Notes: a model not told the origin generated them from the letters alone. A DNA stretch of 64,000 bases from an uncultured Colwellia sp. (GCA_913058245.1 CAJXQJ010000013.1:1-64000); one strand, 5' to 3'. Positions 49,545 to 58,700 are shown, counted from the stretch's first letter. Made by a program: numbers and translations.

Positions 49545-49583
49545 GCGGCAATAGCAATTTTTGTTATTGCCGCATTTTGCTTT
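49545..49583 (+). terminator. Hairpin between nosZ and nosD
   Basis: GCGGCAATAGCAA (49545-49557) pairs with TTGTTATTGCCGC (49561-49573) with one G-U pair, then ATTTTGCTTTT. A short CTAACG/CGTTAG repeat lies just upstream (about 49497-49517). It may end or attenuate the transcript after nosZ, or protect nosZ mRNA. Confidence 0.7.
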
Positions 49584-49599
49584 TAAAAGGTCGAGTTTT

Positions 49600-50967
49600 T
49601 TGAAACTACCATTATTTAAAATACTATCGATACTGGTGTTGTTTTTTGGTGTTAAAAATATTGTTATCGCCGCAACAATCCTAGTCTCTCCTGAGCAAAA
49701 TTTACAATCACAGCTAGATGCTAGTGCTGATGGCGATGTGGTTATGCTAGCGCCTGGCCGTTATCTCGGTAATTTTGTTATCAATCATAAAGTCACTCTA
49801 GTTGGTGAAAATACTGGTGATGCTGCCATTATTGATGCACAAGGCCAAGGTAATGCTTTAGTGTTAAAACAAAGTGACATTACTGTTGAAAACCTAACGA
49901 TTGTTAATTGGGGTCATGACTTAACGGCGCAAGACACAGGTATTTATGCTGATACCAATGCTAGTAATATCACTATTAAAAATAATCGCTTAAAAGGTGA
50001 TGGTTTTGGTATTTGGTTGCAAAAAGGTAAAAATATAAAAGTAATAGCCAATGTTATTGAAGGTAATACTGCTTTACGCTCGGCTGACAGAGGTAATGGT
50101 ATTCAGTTGTCGATAGTGCAACAAGTTGAAGTGAGAGATAACGAAGTATTTAATACCCGCGATGGCCTATATATTATTTCTAGCCAAAATAATGTCCTAG
50201 AAAATAACACCATGCACGATTTACGTTACGGCGTGCATTATATGTATTCCCATAGTAACAAAGTGCTAAACAACTACGCTTATAACACGCGCGCAGGTTA
50301 TGCTTTGATGAGTTCGCGTAACTTAGTTGTTGATGGAAATCGCAGTGTTGATAGTGAAGATTATGGGTTTTTAATGAATTTCATTACCTCGTCAACCATC
50401 AGTAATAATGCTATTAAAAACGTTTGGACTAAGCCTGAAAATAAAGTGCTAGGTCGGGACGGTAAGGGTCTGTTTGTTTATAACTCAGCCTACAATACAA
50501 TTAAAAATAACCGTATTGACACTGCCGAAATAGGCATCCATTTAACCGCAGGCTCTGAGAATACCAAGGTTTATGGCAATAGTTTTATAAACAATCCGGT
50601 GCAAGTGAAATATGTTTCTAACAAGAAGCAAGAATGGAGTTTTGAAGGTAAAGGTAATTACTGGAGTAACTATTTAGGTTGGGATATGAATGGCGACAAT
50701 ATTGGTGATGTTATTTTTGAGCCCAATGATGGAATTGATCAATTAATTTGGCAATATCCAGAAATGAAAATGATTATGGATAGTCCTGTGGTGCTTATTT
50801 TGCGTTGGATTCAAAAAGAGTTCCCGGTATTAAAACCACCAGGCGTTAAAGACAGTTTCCCATTAATGCAATCGCAAATGCCAGCGAAAGCTATAACTCA
50901 TAGCGCTTCATCACCAATAGAAAGTGATGGTAAATTAGCTGTAAATGCGAATAAGGCAAGTAAATAA
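49600..50967 (+). CDS. nosD: NosD, copper-site maturation periplasmic protein
   Basis: 455 residues from TTG at 49600, after AAAAGGTCGAG; an earlier in-frame TTG at 49561 lies inside the upstream hairpin and adds 13 residues. The N-terminus is a signal peptide (LPLFKILSILVLFFGV). The body is a right-handed parallel beta-helix with repeated N-x-I/V coils such as NASNITIKNNRLKG and NVIEGNT. NosD works with NosFY to deliver sulphur/copper for the CuZ site of NosZ. Confidence 0.95.
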   Translation: MKLPLFKILSILVLFFGVKNIVIAATILVSPEQNLQSQLDASADGDVVMLAPGRYLGNFVINHKVTLVGENTGDAAIIDAQGQGNALVLKQSDITVENLTIVNWGHDLTAQDTGIYADTNASNITIKNNRLKGDGFGIWLQKGKNIKVIANVIEGNTALRSADRGNGIQLSIVQQVEVRDNEVFNTRDGLYIISSQNNVLENNTMHDLRYGVHYMYSHSNKVLNNYAYNTRAGYALMSSRNLVVDGNRSVDSEDYGFLMNFITSSTISNNAIKNVWTKPENKVLGRDGKGLFVYNSAYNTIKNNRIDTAEIGIHLTAGSENTKVYGNSFINNPVQVKYVSNKKQEWSFEGKGNYWSNYLGWDMNGDNIGDVIFEPNDGIDQLIWQYPEMKMIMDSPVVLILRWIQKEFPVLKPPGVKDSFPLMQSQMPAKAITHSASSPIESDGKLAVNANKASK

Positions 50968-50969
50968 AA

Positions 50970-51911
50970 ATGAAAAACTCCGTCGTTTCTTTAGAAAATG
51001 TCAGTAAGCATTACAAAAGTTTGCAGGCACTTTCATCTATAAACCTACAATTAGCACAAGGTGAAGTATTAGGCTTATTCGGTCACAATGGTGCCGGCAA
51101 AACTACCATGATGAAGCTAATTTTAGGTGTTATTTCTGCCGATGCTGGTGATGTAACTGTGATGGGGATGAAACCCGATAACAAAGCTGCATGGCATATG
51201 CGTGCGAAAATGGGCTACTTACCCGAAAACGTGATGTTTTATGAACAATTGACGGGCTTAGAAGTATTGACCTATTTTGCCCGTTTAAAAGGAAAGTCTA
51301 AAACTCATGCGAAAGCGTTATTGGAGCAAGTTGGTATTGCTCATGCCATGGGACGACAAGTAAAAACTTATTCAAAAGGTATGCGCCAACGTTTAGGCTT
51401 AGCACAAGCATTTATTGGTGAGCCGAAATTACTGCTGCTTGATGAACCAACAGTCGGCTTAGATCCAAGTGCGACAGCAGAGTTTTATCAAAGCGTTGAT
51501 CAGTTAAAAACCCAAGGCACTAGTGTGGTGTTATGCTCACATGTTTTACCTGGCGTTGAGCAGCATATTGACCGTGCAATGATAATTTCTGGTGGTAACA
51601 CCTTAGCATTAGGCACGATAGCAGAATTAAGAGCACAAGCTAACTTACCAACCCAAATCACACCTCAGGGTCTTAATGGCGTATTGGCTGATGATAGTTT
51701 ATTAAAACCATATCTGGCATCAACAGGCCAGTTGGTGGTACCAGAGCAAGAAAAGCTAATGGTGCTACGTCATTTATTAGCGGATGATTCATTGCAAGAT
51801 ATAGCAGTTGAATCAGCCAACCTTGAACAAGTTTATCAATATTATTTGGCAAAAACTGAGCGAAGCAAAGCGGATAAAATGACAACAAACAACAGCCAGG
51901 CAGGTGCGTAA
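50970..51911 (+). CDS. nosF: NosF, ABC transporter ATPase for NosZ maturation
   Basis: 313 residues. Walker A GHNGAGKT (about residues 38-45), signature YSKGMRQRLGLA, Walker B LLLLDEPTVGLDP and the switch His in LCSHVLPG. It starts two bases after nosD and its stop codon overlaps the nosY start (TAATG), a tight operon. It energises the NosDFY complex. Confidence 0.96.
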   Translation: MKNSVVSLENVSKHYKSLQALSSINLQLAQGEVLGLFGHNGAGKTTMMKLILGVISADAGDVTVMGMKPDNKAAWHMRAKMGYLPENVMFYEQLTGLEVLTYFARLKGKSKTHAKALLEQVGIAHAMGRQVKTYSKGMRQRLGLAQAFIGEPKLLLLDEPTVGLDPSATAEFYQSVDQLKTQGTSVVLCSHVLPGVEQHIDRAMIISGGNTLALGTIAELRAQANLPTQITPQGLNGVLADDSLLKPYLASTGQLVVPEQEKLMVLRHLLADDSLQDIAVESANLEQVYQYYLAKTERSKADKMTTNNSQAGA

Positions 51912-52729
51912 TGAGAGAAATAATTACTGTTGCCAATAAAGAGTTTCAAGACGGCTTACGCAATCGTTGGTTGTTATCTATTACACTAATTTTTGCCGTG
52001 CTTTCTGTCGGTTTAACTTATTTCGGTGCTGCTGCTTCGGGCACGGTTGGCCTAACATCTCTATCAACCACCATTGCGAGCTTGGCAAGCTTAGCGGTAT
52101 TTTTAATTCCATTAATCGCCCTGTTGTTAAGCTACGACAGTTTTGTTGGCGAGCAAGAAGGTGGTACTTTACTGCTATTGTTAACGTATCCGTTAAGCAA
52201 AAATCAATTATTGCTGGGTAAATTTCTAGGGCAAGGCGGTATTATTGCTTTAGCAACTACATTAGGTTTTGGCGCTTCTGCTTTATTGCTGTTTATTCAG
52301 CATAACGATATCGCAATTTTACAAACCTTTGGCTACTTTATTGTTAGTGCAACACTACTAGGGTTAAGCTTTACGGCAATTGCTTACATGATTAGCCTAG
52401 TGGCAAGTGAAAAGTCTAAAGCGGCAGGCGTTGCATTGATCACTTGGTTCTTTTTTGCTTTAGTTTTTGACTTGGCATTACTAGCACTCTTAGTCGGTGC
52501 TGAAACAGGATTAAGCCAGTCGGCATTAACGCAAATAATGATGTTAAATCCCGCAGATATTTTCCGTTTAGTTAATTTAGCTGGTTTAGATAGCGCCGAT
52601 GTTAATGGTGCTTTGGCCATTGCTATAAAAGCAAACCTTACTCAAGGCCAACTTTTATTTATATTAGTGGCTTGGGTTGCGGCTCCATTAGCTATTGCTT
52701 CGCTTATATTTAAAAATAAAAAACTGTAA
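51911..52729 (+). CDS. nosY: NosY, ABC permease for NosZ maturation
   Basis: 272 residues with six predicted helices. The ABC-2-type permease pattern fits: NKEFQDGLRNRWLLSITLI at the start, then FLIPLIALLLSYDSFVGEQE and GGTLLLLLTYPLSKNQLLLG. It overlaps nosF by one base. With NosD and NosF it matures the CuZ centre. Confidence 0.95.
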   Translation: MREIITVANKEFQDGLRNRWLLSITLIFAVLSVGLTYFGAAASGTVGLTSLSTTIASLASLAVFLIPLIALLLSYDSFVGEQEGGTLLLLLTYPLSKNQLLLGKFLGQGGIIALATTLGFGASALLLFIQHNDIAILQTFGYFIVSATLLGLSFTAIAYMISLVASEKSKAAGVALITWFFFALVFDLALLALLVGAETGLSQSALTQIMMLNPADIFRLVNLAGLDSADVNGALAIAIKANLTQGQLLFILVAWVAAPLAIASLIFKNKKL

Positions 52730-52740
52730 AGGTAACAACT

Positions 52741-53241
52741 ATGTTTCGTAAATTATTCTTTTCTCTTATTTTAGTCACTCTAGTTGGTTGTTCTGAGCAG
52801 TCACAGCAGCAAGAAGTTATTCATCAGGCGGTGGCTATTGAAAGCAGCGATGAGTGCCACCTATGCGGCATGCTAATCAGCAATTTTGCCGGGCCAAAAG
52901 CGGAATTATTTCGAAAAGGTGTCACCCAAGCTGACGGTAATGCCGTGAAAAAATTCTGTTCAACCCGTGATATGTTTAGTTTTTATCTTGATCCAGAAAA
53001 CAAGCGCAATGTGACTAGTATTCTCGTGCACGACATGAGCAAAGCGCCGTGGGATGCACCAAAAGATGAGTTTTTTATCGACGCGCGAACAGCTTGGTAT
53101 GTTATTGGTTCAAGTCAACGTGGGGCGATGGGAAAAACTTTGGCTAGTTTTTCTAAAAAAACTGATGCCGATGCTTTTGCTGTAGAGTTTGGCGGTAAAG
53201 TTATCGACTTCGATGCGGTTAACTATGATTCACTACAGTAG
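52741..53241 (+). CDS. nosL: NosL, copper-binding outer-membrane or periplasmic lipoprotein
   Basis: 166 residues. Lipobox LVGC with Cys17. Copper site CHLCGM (Cys39, Cys42, Met44) is typical of NosL, which gives Cu(I) to the NosZ assembly path. AAGGTAAC precedes the ATG, 11 bases after nosY. It is the last gene of nosRZDFYL. Confidence 0.95.
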   Translation: MFRKLFFSLILVTLVGCSEQSQQQEVIHQAVAIESSDECHLCGMLISNFAGPKAELFRKGVTQADGNAVKKFCSTRDMFSFYLDPENKRNVTSILVHDMSKAPWDAPKDEFFIDARTAWYVIGSSQRGAMGKTLASFSKKTDADAFAVEFGGKVIDFDAVNYDSLQ

Positions 53242-53260
53242 TAAATTTTAACCTCCATTT

Positions 53261-53312
53261 AAGTGCGTGCTGTCTCGCTCGTAAAGCCGTACGCACTTCT
53301 CAGTTTTATTTT
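53261..53312 (+). terminator. Probable terminator of the nos operon
   Basis: AAGTGCGT (53261-53268) pairs with ACGCACTT (53291-53298) across a 22-base loop, followed by CAGTTTTATTTT. Confidence 0.6.
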
Positions 53313-53408
53313 AAGCGCTTTTTTGCTAGCTAGTTATATCGTCGCCACCAGTTGTAATTTATATCTAGGTAGGTAATCTAGTCATATCATTTTAACTTTA
53401 AAATCGAC

Positions 53409-53987
53409 ATGAACAATATTAGATTACTGAGTTGCTTAGCGTTAATTTCCAGTCTATTTTCTTGCTCATCATCAAATGTGGCGACAACTTCCTTTCGCGG
53501 TAATTTTGATTTTTCCACCGTTGAAAGTTACAGCACTTATGATCGAAACTCATCATTTGGCGAGTTACAAAATCTGAGTGATAGTACGCGTAATACTATT
53601 GAGCTTGCGATAGAGCAAGGCTTTGACGGCAATGGTTTTAGTTATAAAACCCTAAAAAAAGCTGATATCGTTATTGCCTACCATGTTATTAATCATAATT
53701 TTAATGAGCTTAAAAATTATAATAGAGAAGTAAAATATTGTGGTTATTGTTTAAAGGCTGGACAAGCATCTCGCATAGAATTACAGGCTAAGTTTCGTCC
53801 TGGTAGTTTGATCCTTGATATTATTGACCCTAAAGCACAGCGCTCAGTTTGGCGCAGCGTTTATCCACTGGGCTTTAAAGAAAAAGATAACAGTCGAGAA
53901 ATGCAGGAAAAAATTAATGATGCTGTCGATTCTATGTTGCAAGACTACCCTAAAAGTAGTTCATTTTTAGAAGCATCTAAAAACTAA
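53409..53987 (+). CDS. DUF4136 lipoprotein
   Basis: 192 residues. The lipobox is LFSCSS with Cys19. DUF4136 features follow: FDFSTVESYSTYDR near the start, ADIVIAYHVIN in the middle and RSVWRSVYPLGF later. Such proteins sit in the outer membrane and have unknown roles. The stop overlaps the start of the next gene by one base (TAATG). Confidence 0.82.
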   Translation: MNNIRLLSCLALISSLFSCSSSNVATTSFRGNFDFSTVESYSTYDRNSSFGELQNLSDSTRNTIELAIEQGFDGNGFSYKTLKKADIVIAYHVINHNFNELKNYNREVKYCGYCLKAGQASRIELQAKFRPGSLILDIIDPKAQRSVWRSVYPLGFKEKDNSREMQEKINDAVDSMLQDYPKSSSFLEASKN

Positions 53988-54484
53988 TGCTTAAGTGGCT
54001 GGTTATTACACTTATTGCTGTTGTAGGTTTTATGGCAATTTTGCTTGGGCTGGGTTATTTACTTAATGAAAATGAAAAGGCCACAACCGTATTAAAAGCA
54101 CAGCTAGAACAACAAGCCTTGGCTGAGAAGCGGCGACAACAGCGCGTGCGTGAGCGCACCTCTATGGCCGATTATAGTCAAAGAGGTGAGCAATCTAATA
54201 AGCAAGTTTCAAAAATTGTGCAGCCTAATATTGAGGTGATGGCACAATTTGAACAAACAGTTATCGATAACCTAACGTGTGTTTCATCATCTCAGTGCCA
54301 CGCTATTACCGTTTCGTTTAAAAATAGCAACTGTACTCTAGCGATTAACGCTATAGGTGCTTCACTTATGCGTAAAATCAATACTCAATCGAGTCGCATT
54401 AACGCTTGCCCCGCTGCGATTGAAAATGCTGATGCTAGTTGCCAGCAAAATGTTTGTACGTTAGTGAGCAGCGGAGCTAATTAA
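53987..54484 (+). CDS. Membrane-anchored periplasmic protein, six cysteines
   Basis: 165 residues, not recognised. One N-terminal helix (LVITLIAVVGFMAILLGLGYLL), a basic coiled-coil-like stretch (LEQQALAEKRRQQRVRERT), then a periplasmic domain with six Cys (in TCVSSSQC, SNCTL, NACPA, ASCQQNVC) likely forming disulphides. It is translationally coupled to the DUF4136 lipoprotein. Confidence 0.7.
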   Translation: MLKWLVITLIAVVGFMAILLGLGYLLNENEKATTVLKAQLEQQALAEKRRQQRVRERTSMADYSQRGEQSNKQVSKIVQPNIEVMAQFEQTVIDNLTCVSSSQCHAITVSFKNSNCTLAINAIGASLMRKINTQSSRINACPAAIENADASCQQNVCTLVSSGAN

Positions 54485-54558
54485 GTTTTACCTGAACCGC
54501 GCATATTCACAAAGTTTAAGGTTATAATGGCGGCAATATTTTTTAGGTAGCAATTTTT

Positions 54559-54882
54559 ATGACATTTCCCAATGATGAAACAGGGCAAGTACTTGCTGAA
54601 ATGCAAGCTGCAGGTATTGATTTAACAATCATGCACAAGGTGGTTTTTTTTCAATTATTTGAACAAGAAGAACAAGCTAAGGCAATGCTAAGTCATTTAG
54701 CCGAGCATGCACCTGAAATGGTTGTAGAGCTAGTACCTGATGAAATGCCAAATGTATGGGATGTTAATTGTACGGTAAATATGATGCCTAGCTATGAAGC
54801 TATTGTTGCGCAAGAAGCTGAATTTGAACAATTAGCGGCTAAATTTAAAGGCTATAACGATGGTTGGGGCATTGAAGCTTAA
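54559..54882 (+). CDS. RraB family protein (regulator of RNase E activity type)
   Basis: 107 residues, shorter than E. coli RraB (138). FPNDETGQVLAEMQAAGIDL is the family start, and DVNCTVNMMPSYEAIVAQE the second half, with DGWG near the end. RraB inhibits RNase E in E. coli. Many RraB-like paralogs exist, so the activity here is uncertain. AGGTAG precedes the ATG. Confidence 0.82.
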   Translation: MTFPNDETGQVLAEMQAAGIDLTIMHKVVFFQLFEQEEQAKAMLSHLAEHAPEMVVELVPDEMPNVWDVNCTVNMMPSYEAIVAQEAEFEQLAAKFKGYNDGWGIEA

Positions 54883-54911
54883 GGTTATTTAAGTTACCGA
54901 AATTTTACCTA

Positions 54912-54948
54912 TATTCCCCAATAAACATTTTATAATCTTTGGGGAATA
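54912..54948. terminator. Hairpin after the RraB-family gene
   Basis: TATTCCCCAA (54912-54921) and TTGGGGAATA (54939-54948) form a perfect 10-bp stem with a 17-base loop; no T run follows. Confidence 0.55.
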
Positions 54949-55074
54949 GCACCACCTATCTGCAATTTTCTTGTATTTTCTTACACAAACCTACATCTTC
55001 AAAACACTTGTAAAACAGATTGAATGGAACTTCTGTTTCACAATAGCTTCATCTAAATTACAAGGAATTAGCAG

Positions 55075-55668
55075 ATGAAACTTTTTACTATTGTGACACC
55101 ATTATTACTCGCCGCTGCGGTGAGCTACTCAGTTCAGGCGAGTGTCGAAAGTCCTCATAGCGTTGGCTTAGCTCTTTCAGGTGGCGGAATCGACTACAAA
55201 GGCAAGGATACTGATGGTACAGGCGTAGGCCAATCATATCTCTTCTATAACTACCAATTTCTACCTCATTATTATCTAGAAGTTGGCTTAGCAAGTGCTG
55301 AAGATGTAGATGATTGGAAATGTACAGAGCACGAGCAAAGTGGCTGGGATTGTCGAACTGATAATGATCATTTTTCACTCGACGTTGATAACTATAGTCA
55401 AGACAGCTTAATTCTTGCGATTAAAACTGACCTTAGTTTATCTAAACGCAATAGCCTTTATGCAAAAGCTGGCGTTGAATTTTATGAATATGAATTAAGC
55501 TTAGCACACAACAAGCTAGCAGATGAGTCTGGGGCTGGTCTTTATGTTGAAGCTGGCTGGCAGTATCGTTGGGATAATGGCATGGGCATTAATGCAGGTG
55601 TTCAACATCATGATCTAGGTGACTTAGAAAGAACAAGCGCAACAGTTGGTGTTAGTTATTCATTCTAA
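55075..55668 (+). CDS. Outer-membrane beta-barrel protein
   Basis: 197 residues with a signal peptide (cut near VQAS). Eight-stranded barrel pattern, ending in Phe (VGVSYSF). Two Cys in KCTEHEQSGWDC are likely to form a surface-loop disulphide. AAGGA precedes the ATG. OmpA/OmpW-like in size; function unknown. Confidence 0.75.
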   Translation: MKLFTIVTPLLLAAAVSYSVQASVESPHSVGLALSGGGIDYKGKDTDGTGVGQSYLFYNYQFLPHYYLEVGLASAEDVDDWKCTEHEQSGWDCRTDNDHFSLDVDNYSQDSLILAIKTDLSLSKRNSLYAKAGVEFYEYELSLAHNKLADESGAGLYVEAGWQYRWDNGMGINAGVQHHDLGDLERTSATVGVSYSF

Positions 55669-55717
55669 AAAACGGCTTGAAGGTTAAAACTCTGCGCTGT
55701 AAACAGTTCAGGGAGGC

Positions 55718-55757
55718 AAAGGCCGGTTTATGTCATATTGATATTTATCGGCCTTTT
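55718..55757 (+). terminator. Terminator after the beta-barrel gene
   Basis: AAAGGCCG (55718-55725) pairs with CGGCCTTT (55749-55756), followed by a T run. The right arm lies inside the 3' end of the opposing TRIC gene. Confidence 0.7.
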
Positions 55758-56383
55758 TTTCTTTCGTCTGCCTCTAAAATTTGGAAGGCAGGTAGCGTTA
55801 CCCGCCAATAAATAGCCGCTAACCTTAACAACAATGCCCCTAAAATAGCGCCTACAATTGCGATAGGCTCAGGTAGAGAAAAGTGCCTGAATAAAGTATA
55901 TAAACTGCCTCCTAAAATAGCGGCAGTGGCATAAATTTCTTGTCGTAAGATCATAGGAATAACATTACAAAGCACATCTCTTATCATACCGCCAGCAACA
56001 CCTGTCATCATGCCCATTACAATAGCGACAGGAATTGCTGCATCTAAACTTAGTGCTTTTTCTGTACCTAATACAGCGAACAGGGCGAGACCAAATGCGT
56101 CTGAAATTAATAAAAAGCGTTTAGGAATTCGACGTGGGCAGCGAATAAAAATGATTGTAAGAACTGCTGTTGCAAGAATTACATAAAGGTAAATAGGATT
56201 TTCAACCCAAAAAACAGGTGTTTGTAAAATAACATCTCGAATGGTGCCGCCACCAATCGCAGTAACGGCAGAAAGTACGACAACGCCAAATGGATCAAGT
56301 TTATAACGACCAGCCATTAATGCCCCAGACAAGGCAAAAACAACCACTCCAAATAAATCTAACCAATAAAGTAACTCTGACAT
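55745..56383 (-). CDS. TRIC/YicG-type cation channel family protein
   Basis: 212 residues with seven predicted helices in two inverted repeats. Each repeat has the family motif: GGGTIRDVI and GGMIRDVL. Bacterial TRIC proteins are K+-permeable trimers; YicG/YadS in E. coli are linked to glycine uptake. Start ATG lacks a strong ribosome-binding site. It follows the rhodanese gene on the same strand. Confidence 0.9.
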   Translation of the reverse strand: MSELLYWLDLFGVVVFALSGALMAGRYKLDPFGVVVLSAVTAIGGGTIRDVILQTPVFWVENPIYLYVILATAVLTIIFIRCPRRIPKRFLLISDAFGLALFAVLGTEKALSLDAAIPVAIVMGMMTGVAGGMIRDVLCNVIPMILRQEIYATAAILGGSLYTLFRHFSLPEPIAIVGAILGALLLRLAAIYWRVTLPAFQILEADERKKGR

Positions 56384-56396
56384 TGTCTATTAACTA

Positions 56397-56786
56397 TTAT
56401 TTTTCCAGTGGTAGGCCAGCAGCCATCCAACCATTCATGTCGCCAACTAGGTGGCGAAGGTCGCTAAAACCAGCTTTGCGTAGGGCATCTTCAGCACTTA
56501 CCGCACGTCGACCAGAGCGGCAATGCACGACGACGGTTTGATCTTTAAAGGCAATAATTTTACTCAGTTTTTTTTCTATTTGGTCGTGGCTGATATTAAT
56601 TGCCCCTTTAATATGCCCCTGAGCAAATTCTTCAGGTGTACGCACATCTAAGACAATAGTTTTGGTTTCAGGTATCGATAGCGAGGTAATCAGCTCTTGT
56701 TGGGTAATGGTTGGTGTTTGCTCGGCGAAACTGGCAAAAGCACACAGGCTTAGCACTAAAAGTAGAGTTGATTTAATAAATTTCAT
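56397..56786 (-). CDS. Periplasmic rhodanese-like protein
   Basis: 129 residues from ATG at 56786; AGGGAA lies upstream. Signal peptide (LLLVLSLCAFASFA). Single rhodanese domain with active-site Cys in VVHCRSGRRA and DVRTPEEFAQGHIKGA. It may transfer sulphur in the periplasm. Lies upstream of the TRIC gene, 13 bases apart, and probably co-transcribed. Confidence 0.88.
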   Translation of the reverse strand: MKFIKSTLLLVLSLCAFASFAEQTPTITQQELITSLSIPETKTIVLDVRTPEEFAQGHIKGAINISHDQIEKKLSKIIAFKDQTVVVHCRSGRRAVSAEDALRKAGFSDLRHLVGDMNGWMAAGLPLEK

Positions 56787-56892
56787 CTGAGTTCCCTGTT
56801 GCAAAAAAGCTGCAAAATTATATGCGGTTAAATGTTGAAGAGACAATATGCACTCTTTTTGTACTAATATCAAAAAACTGTTTTATTTTGTG

Positions 56893-57867
56893 TTAACGCC
56901 CTGATGTTGCAAATGAAATTATCATTAACATCATCACCAATAATATACAGATATAAAGAGCATAATTGATACGCTTATTTGCATGAATAATATCGGTAGC
57001 TTGCGGTTGGCGGGCATGGTCATTAAAGCTCACTTTTCTCAGCTTTGTACCCTGATACATGGCAACACCACTAAGTTTAACTTCTAGCCCTAATGCTAAT
57101 ATGTGTAGCAATAAGCCATTGCCCATTGTTAGGAATTTTCCGCTTGTTAAGCGCCAATTTAATAACGTGTTTTGGCCAATAGCTCCAAGTAGTAAAATGA
57201 TCGCAAATAGTCGCGACGGCAACCATTGTAGTAGCTGAACAATATGGTTAATGGCGGCGCCAAAATGTCGGTAACGACCTAGTTTAATGTTCCATACATA
57301 GTGCATTTCTATTAATAAGCGAAACGACAAGGCAGTAAGGGGACCAAAAATAAGATAATAAAAGCCAACGCAAACCAGCAGTTGAGAACTACGTAAAACT
57401 TGCATTTCAATACAAGCTTTACTTAAACCTAAAGTCGATAACTGCTCTGTTTGTCGTAATAGCAGAGGTGAAAGAGCTTGTTTCGCTAAATAACTATTGT
57501 TGGCGACAAGCTCACGGGCAACTGTCTTATTTATTCGCCCTAAACCGATATTACCTAATGCAAGGTAAAGCAGTAAGCCATGCCAAAGCCAAGGCACCTC
57601 GATAAAGGTTTCAAATAGCCATAAAATAGCAACCAGTGGAGTTAAGGTTACTAGAATAGCGATTAATCCGGAAATATTTTGCTGACGAGCGCTATTGCTT
57701 GCCTTGTTGACTTTGTCTGCAAGGCGTTGGCAATAGAAATTAAAAAAAGATAACGGCTGATGAGTAATAAATGCGCCAATAATAGCTTTTATTGTAATAA
57801 CGAGTAACAGCATAGCTGCACTCGAATATAAGTAAGGACTGGCTAAGATATTACTCAAATTTGCCAT
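56893..57867 (-). CDS. CobD/CbiB family membrane protein
   Basis: 324 residues with several helices. Related to adenosylcobinamide-phosphate synthase: YLALGNIGLGRINKTVARELV and LSKACIEMQVLRSSQLL. The most diagnostic CbiB motifs are weak, and no other cobalamin gene is seen. It starts by overlapping the mtnN stop codon by one base. May be an AmpE-like relative. Function uncertain. Confidence 0.72.
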   Translation of the reverse strand: MANLSNILASPYLYSSAAMLLLVITIKAIIGAFITHQPLSFFNFYCQRLADKVNKASNSARQQNISGLIAILVTLTPLVAILWLFETFIEVPWLWHGLLLYLALGNIGLGRINKTVARELVANNSYLAKQALSPLLLRQTEQLSTLGLSKACIEMQVLRSSQLLVCVGFYYLIFGPLTALSFRLLIEMHYVWNIKLGRYRHFGAAINHIVQLLQWLPSRLFAIILLLGAIGQNTLLNWRLTSGKFLTMGNGLLLHILALGLEVKLSGVAMYQGTKLRKVSFNDHARQPQATDIIHANKRINYALYICILLVMMLMIISFATSGR

Positions 57868-58577
57868 TAGCTTAATGATTTTCCTTCTAGCGCTGCAAGC
57901 ATGCTAGTAACTAACTGAGAAGAGTTTACTGAAGCTGTTTCTAGGTATGCTTCAAAAGAGCTTGGTGACTCTTTACCCGCAATATCAGACATTGAACGAA
58001 TGACCACAAATGGCGTACCAAACTGATGACATGTATGGGCAATAGCAGCACCTTCCATTTCAACAGCAGCCATATTTGGGAAATTTTTTCGTGCTTTAGC
58101 AATGTCGTCATCTTTAGTCATAAAAGTATCACCTGTGGTGATTAATCCAACTAAGGTTTGAACATTTTCAAGTGAGTTAATACCTTCTTTTGCAGCATCA
58201 ACAAGTGCTGAGTGTGGTATATACGCTGGAGGGTTTGCTGGTAGCTGACCAATTTCATAGCCAAATGCGGTAACATCAACATCGTGATAACGTACTTCTG
58301 AGCTAATCACAATATCGCCTACTTTTAATGATTGGTCGAAACCGCCGGCTGAGCCTGTATTTACTACGTAGTCTGGTTGAAATTTGTCAATAAGAATAGC
58401 TGTGGCTAATGCCGCAGCAACTTTACCAATACCTGATTGTACAATAACCACATCTGAGCCATTTAATTGCCCTTGATAGAATGTGTAGCCGGCGTGTGTT
58501 GATGTTTCACAATTTGCTAATTTTGCCTTCAAAATTGCAACTTCTGGCTCCATTGCGCCAATAATACCTGCTTTCAT
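57867..58577 (-). CDS. mtnN: 5'-methylthioadenosine/S-adenosylhomocysteine nucleosidase
   Basis: 236 residues, normal length. Acts in methionine salvage and AI-2 precursor formation. Catalytic residues: Glu12 in AMEPEVA, Glu in VEMEGAAIAH and Asp in SMSDIAGK. VVNTGSAGGFD and GDTFMTK are conserved. AGGATTAAAG precedes the ATG. Forms an operon with the CbiB-like gene. Confidence 0.96.
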   Translation of the reverse strand: MKAGIIGAMEPEVAILKAKLANCETSTHAGYTFYQGQLNGSDVVIVQSGIGKVAAALATAILIDKFQPDYVVNTGSAGGFDQSLKVGDIVISSEVRYHDVDVTAFGYEIGQLPANPPAYIPHSALVDAAKEGINSLENVQTLVGLITTGDTFMTKDDDIAKARKNFPNMAAVEMEGAAIAHTCHQFGTPFVVIRSMSDIAGKESPSSFEAYLETASVNSSQLVTSMLAALEGKSLS

Positions 58578-58673
58578 TAACTTTAATCCTAGTCATATTT
58601 GCGAAAACTTTCGCGGTTGTTTATCAACGCATTATATCGTGACTTACTGCTAAAAGCTTTTATTTGAATCAAC

Positions 58674-58700
58674 AAAAAAGCAGACAATAATGCCTGCTTT
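58674..58700 (-). terminator. Terminator of the DUF2726 gene
   Basis: AAAGCAG (58677-58683) pairs with CTGCTTT (58694-58700), with an A run at 58674-58679 giving a T tail on the minus strand. Confidence 0.8.
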
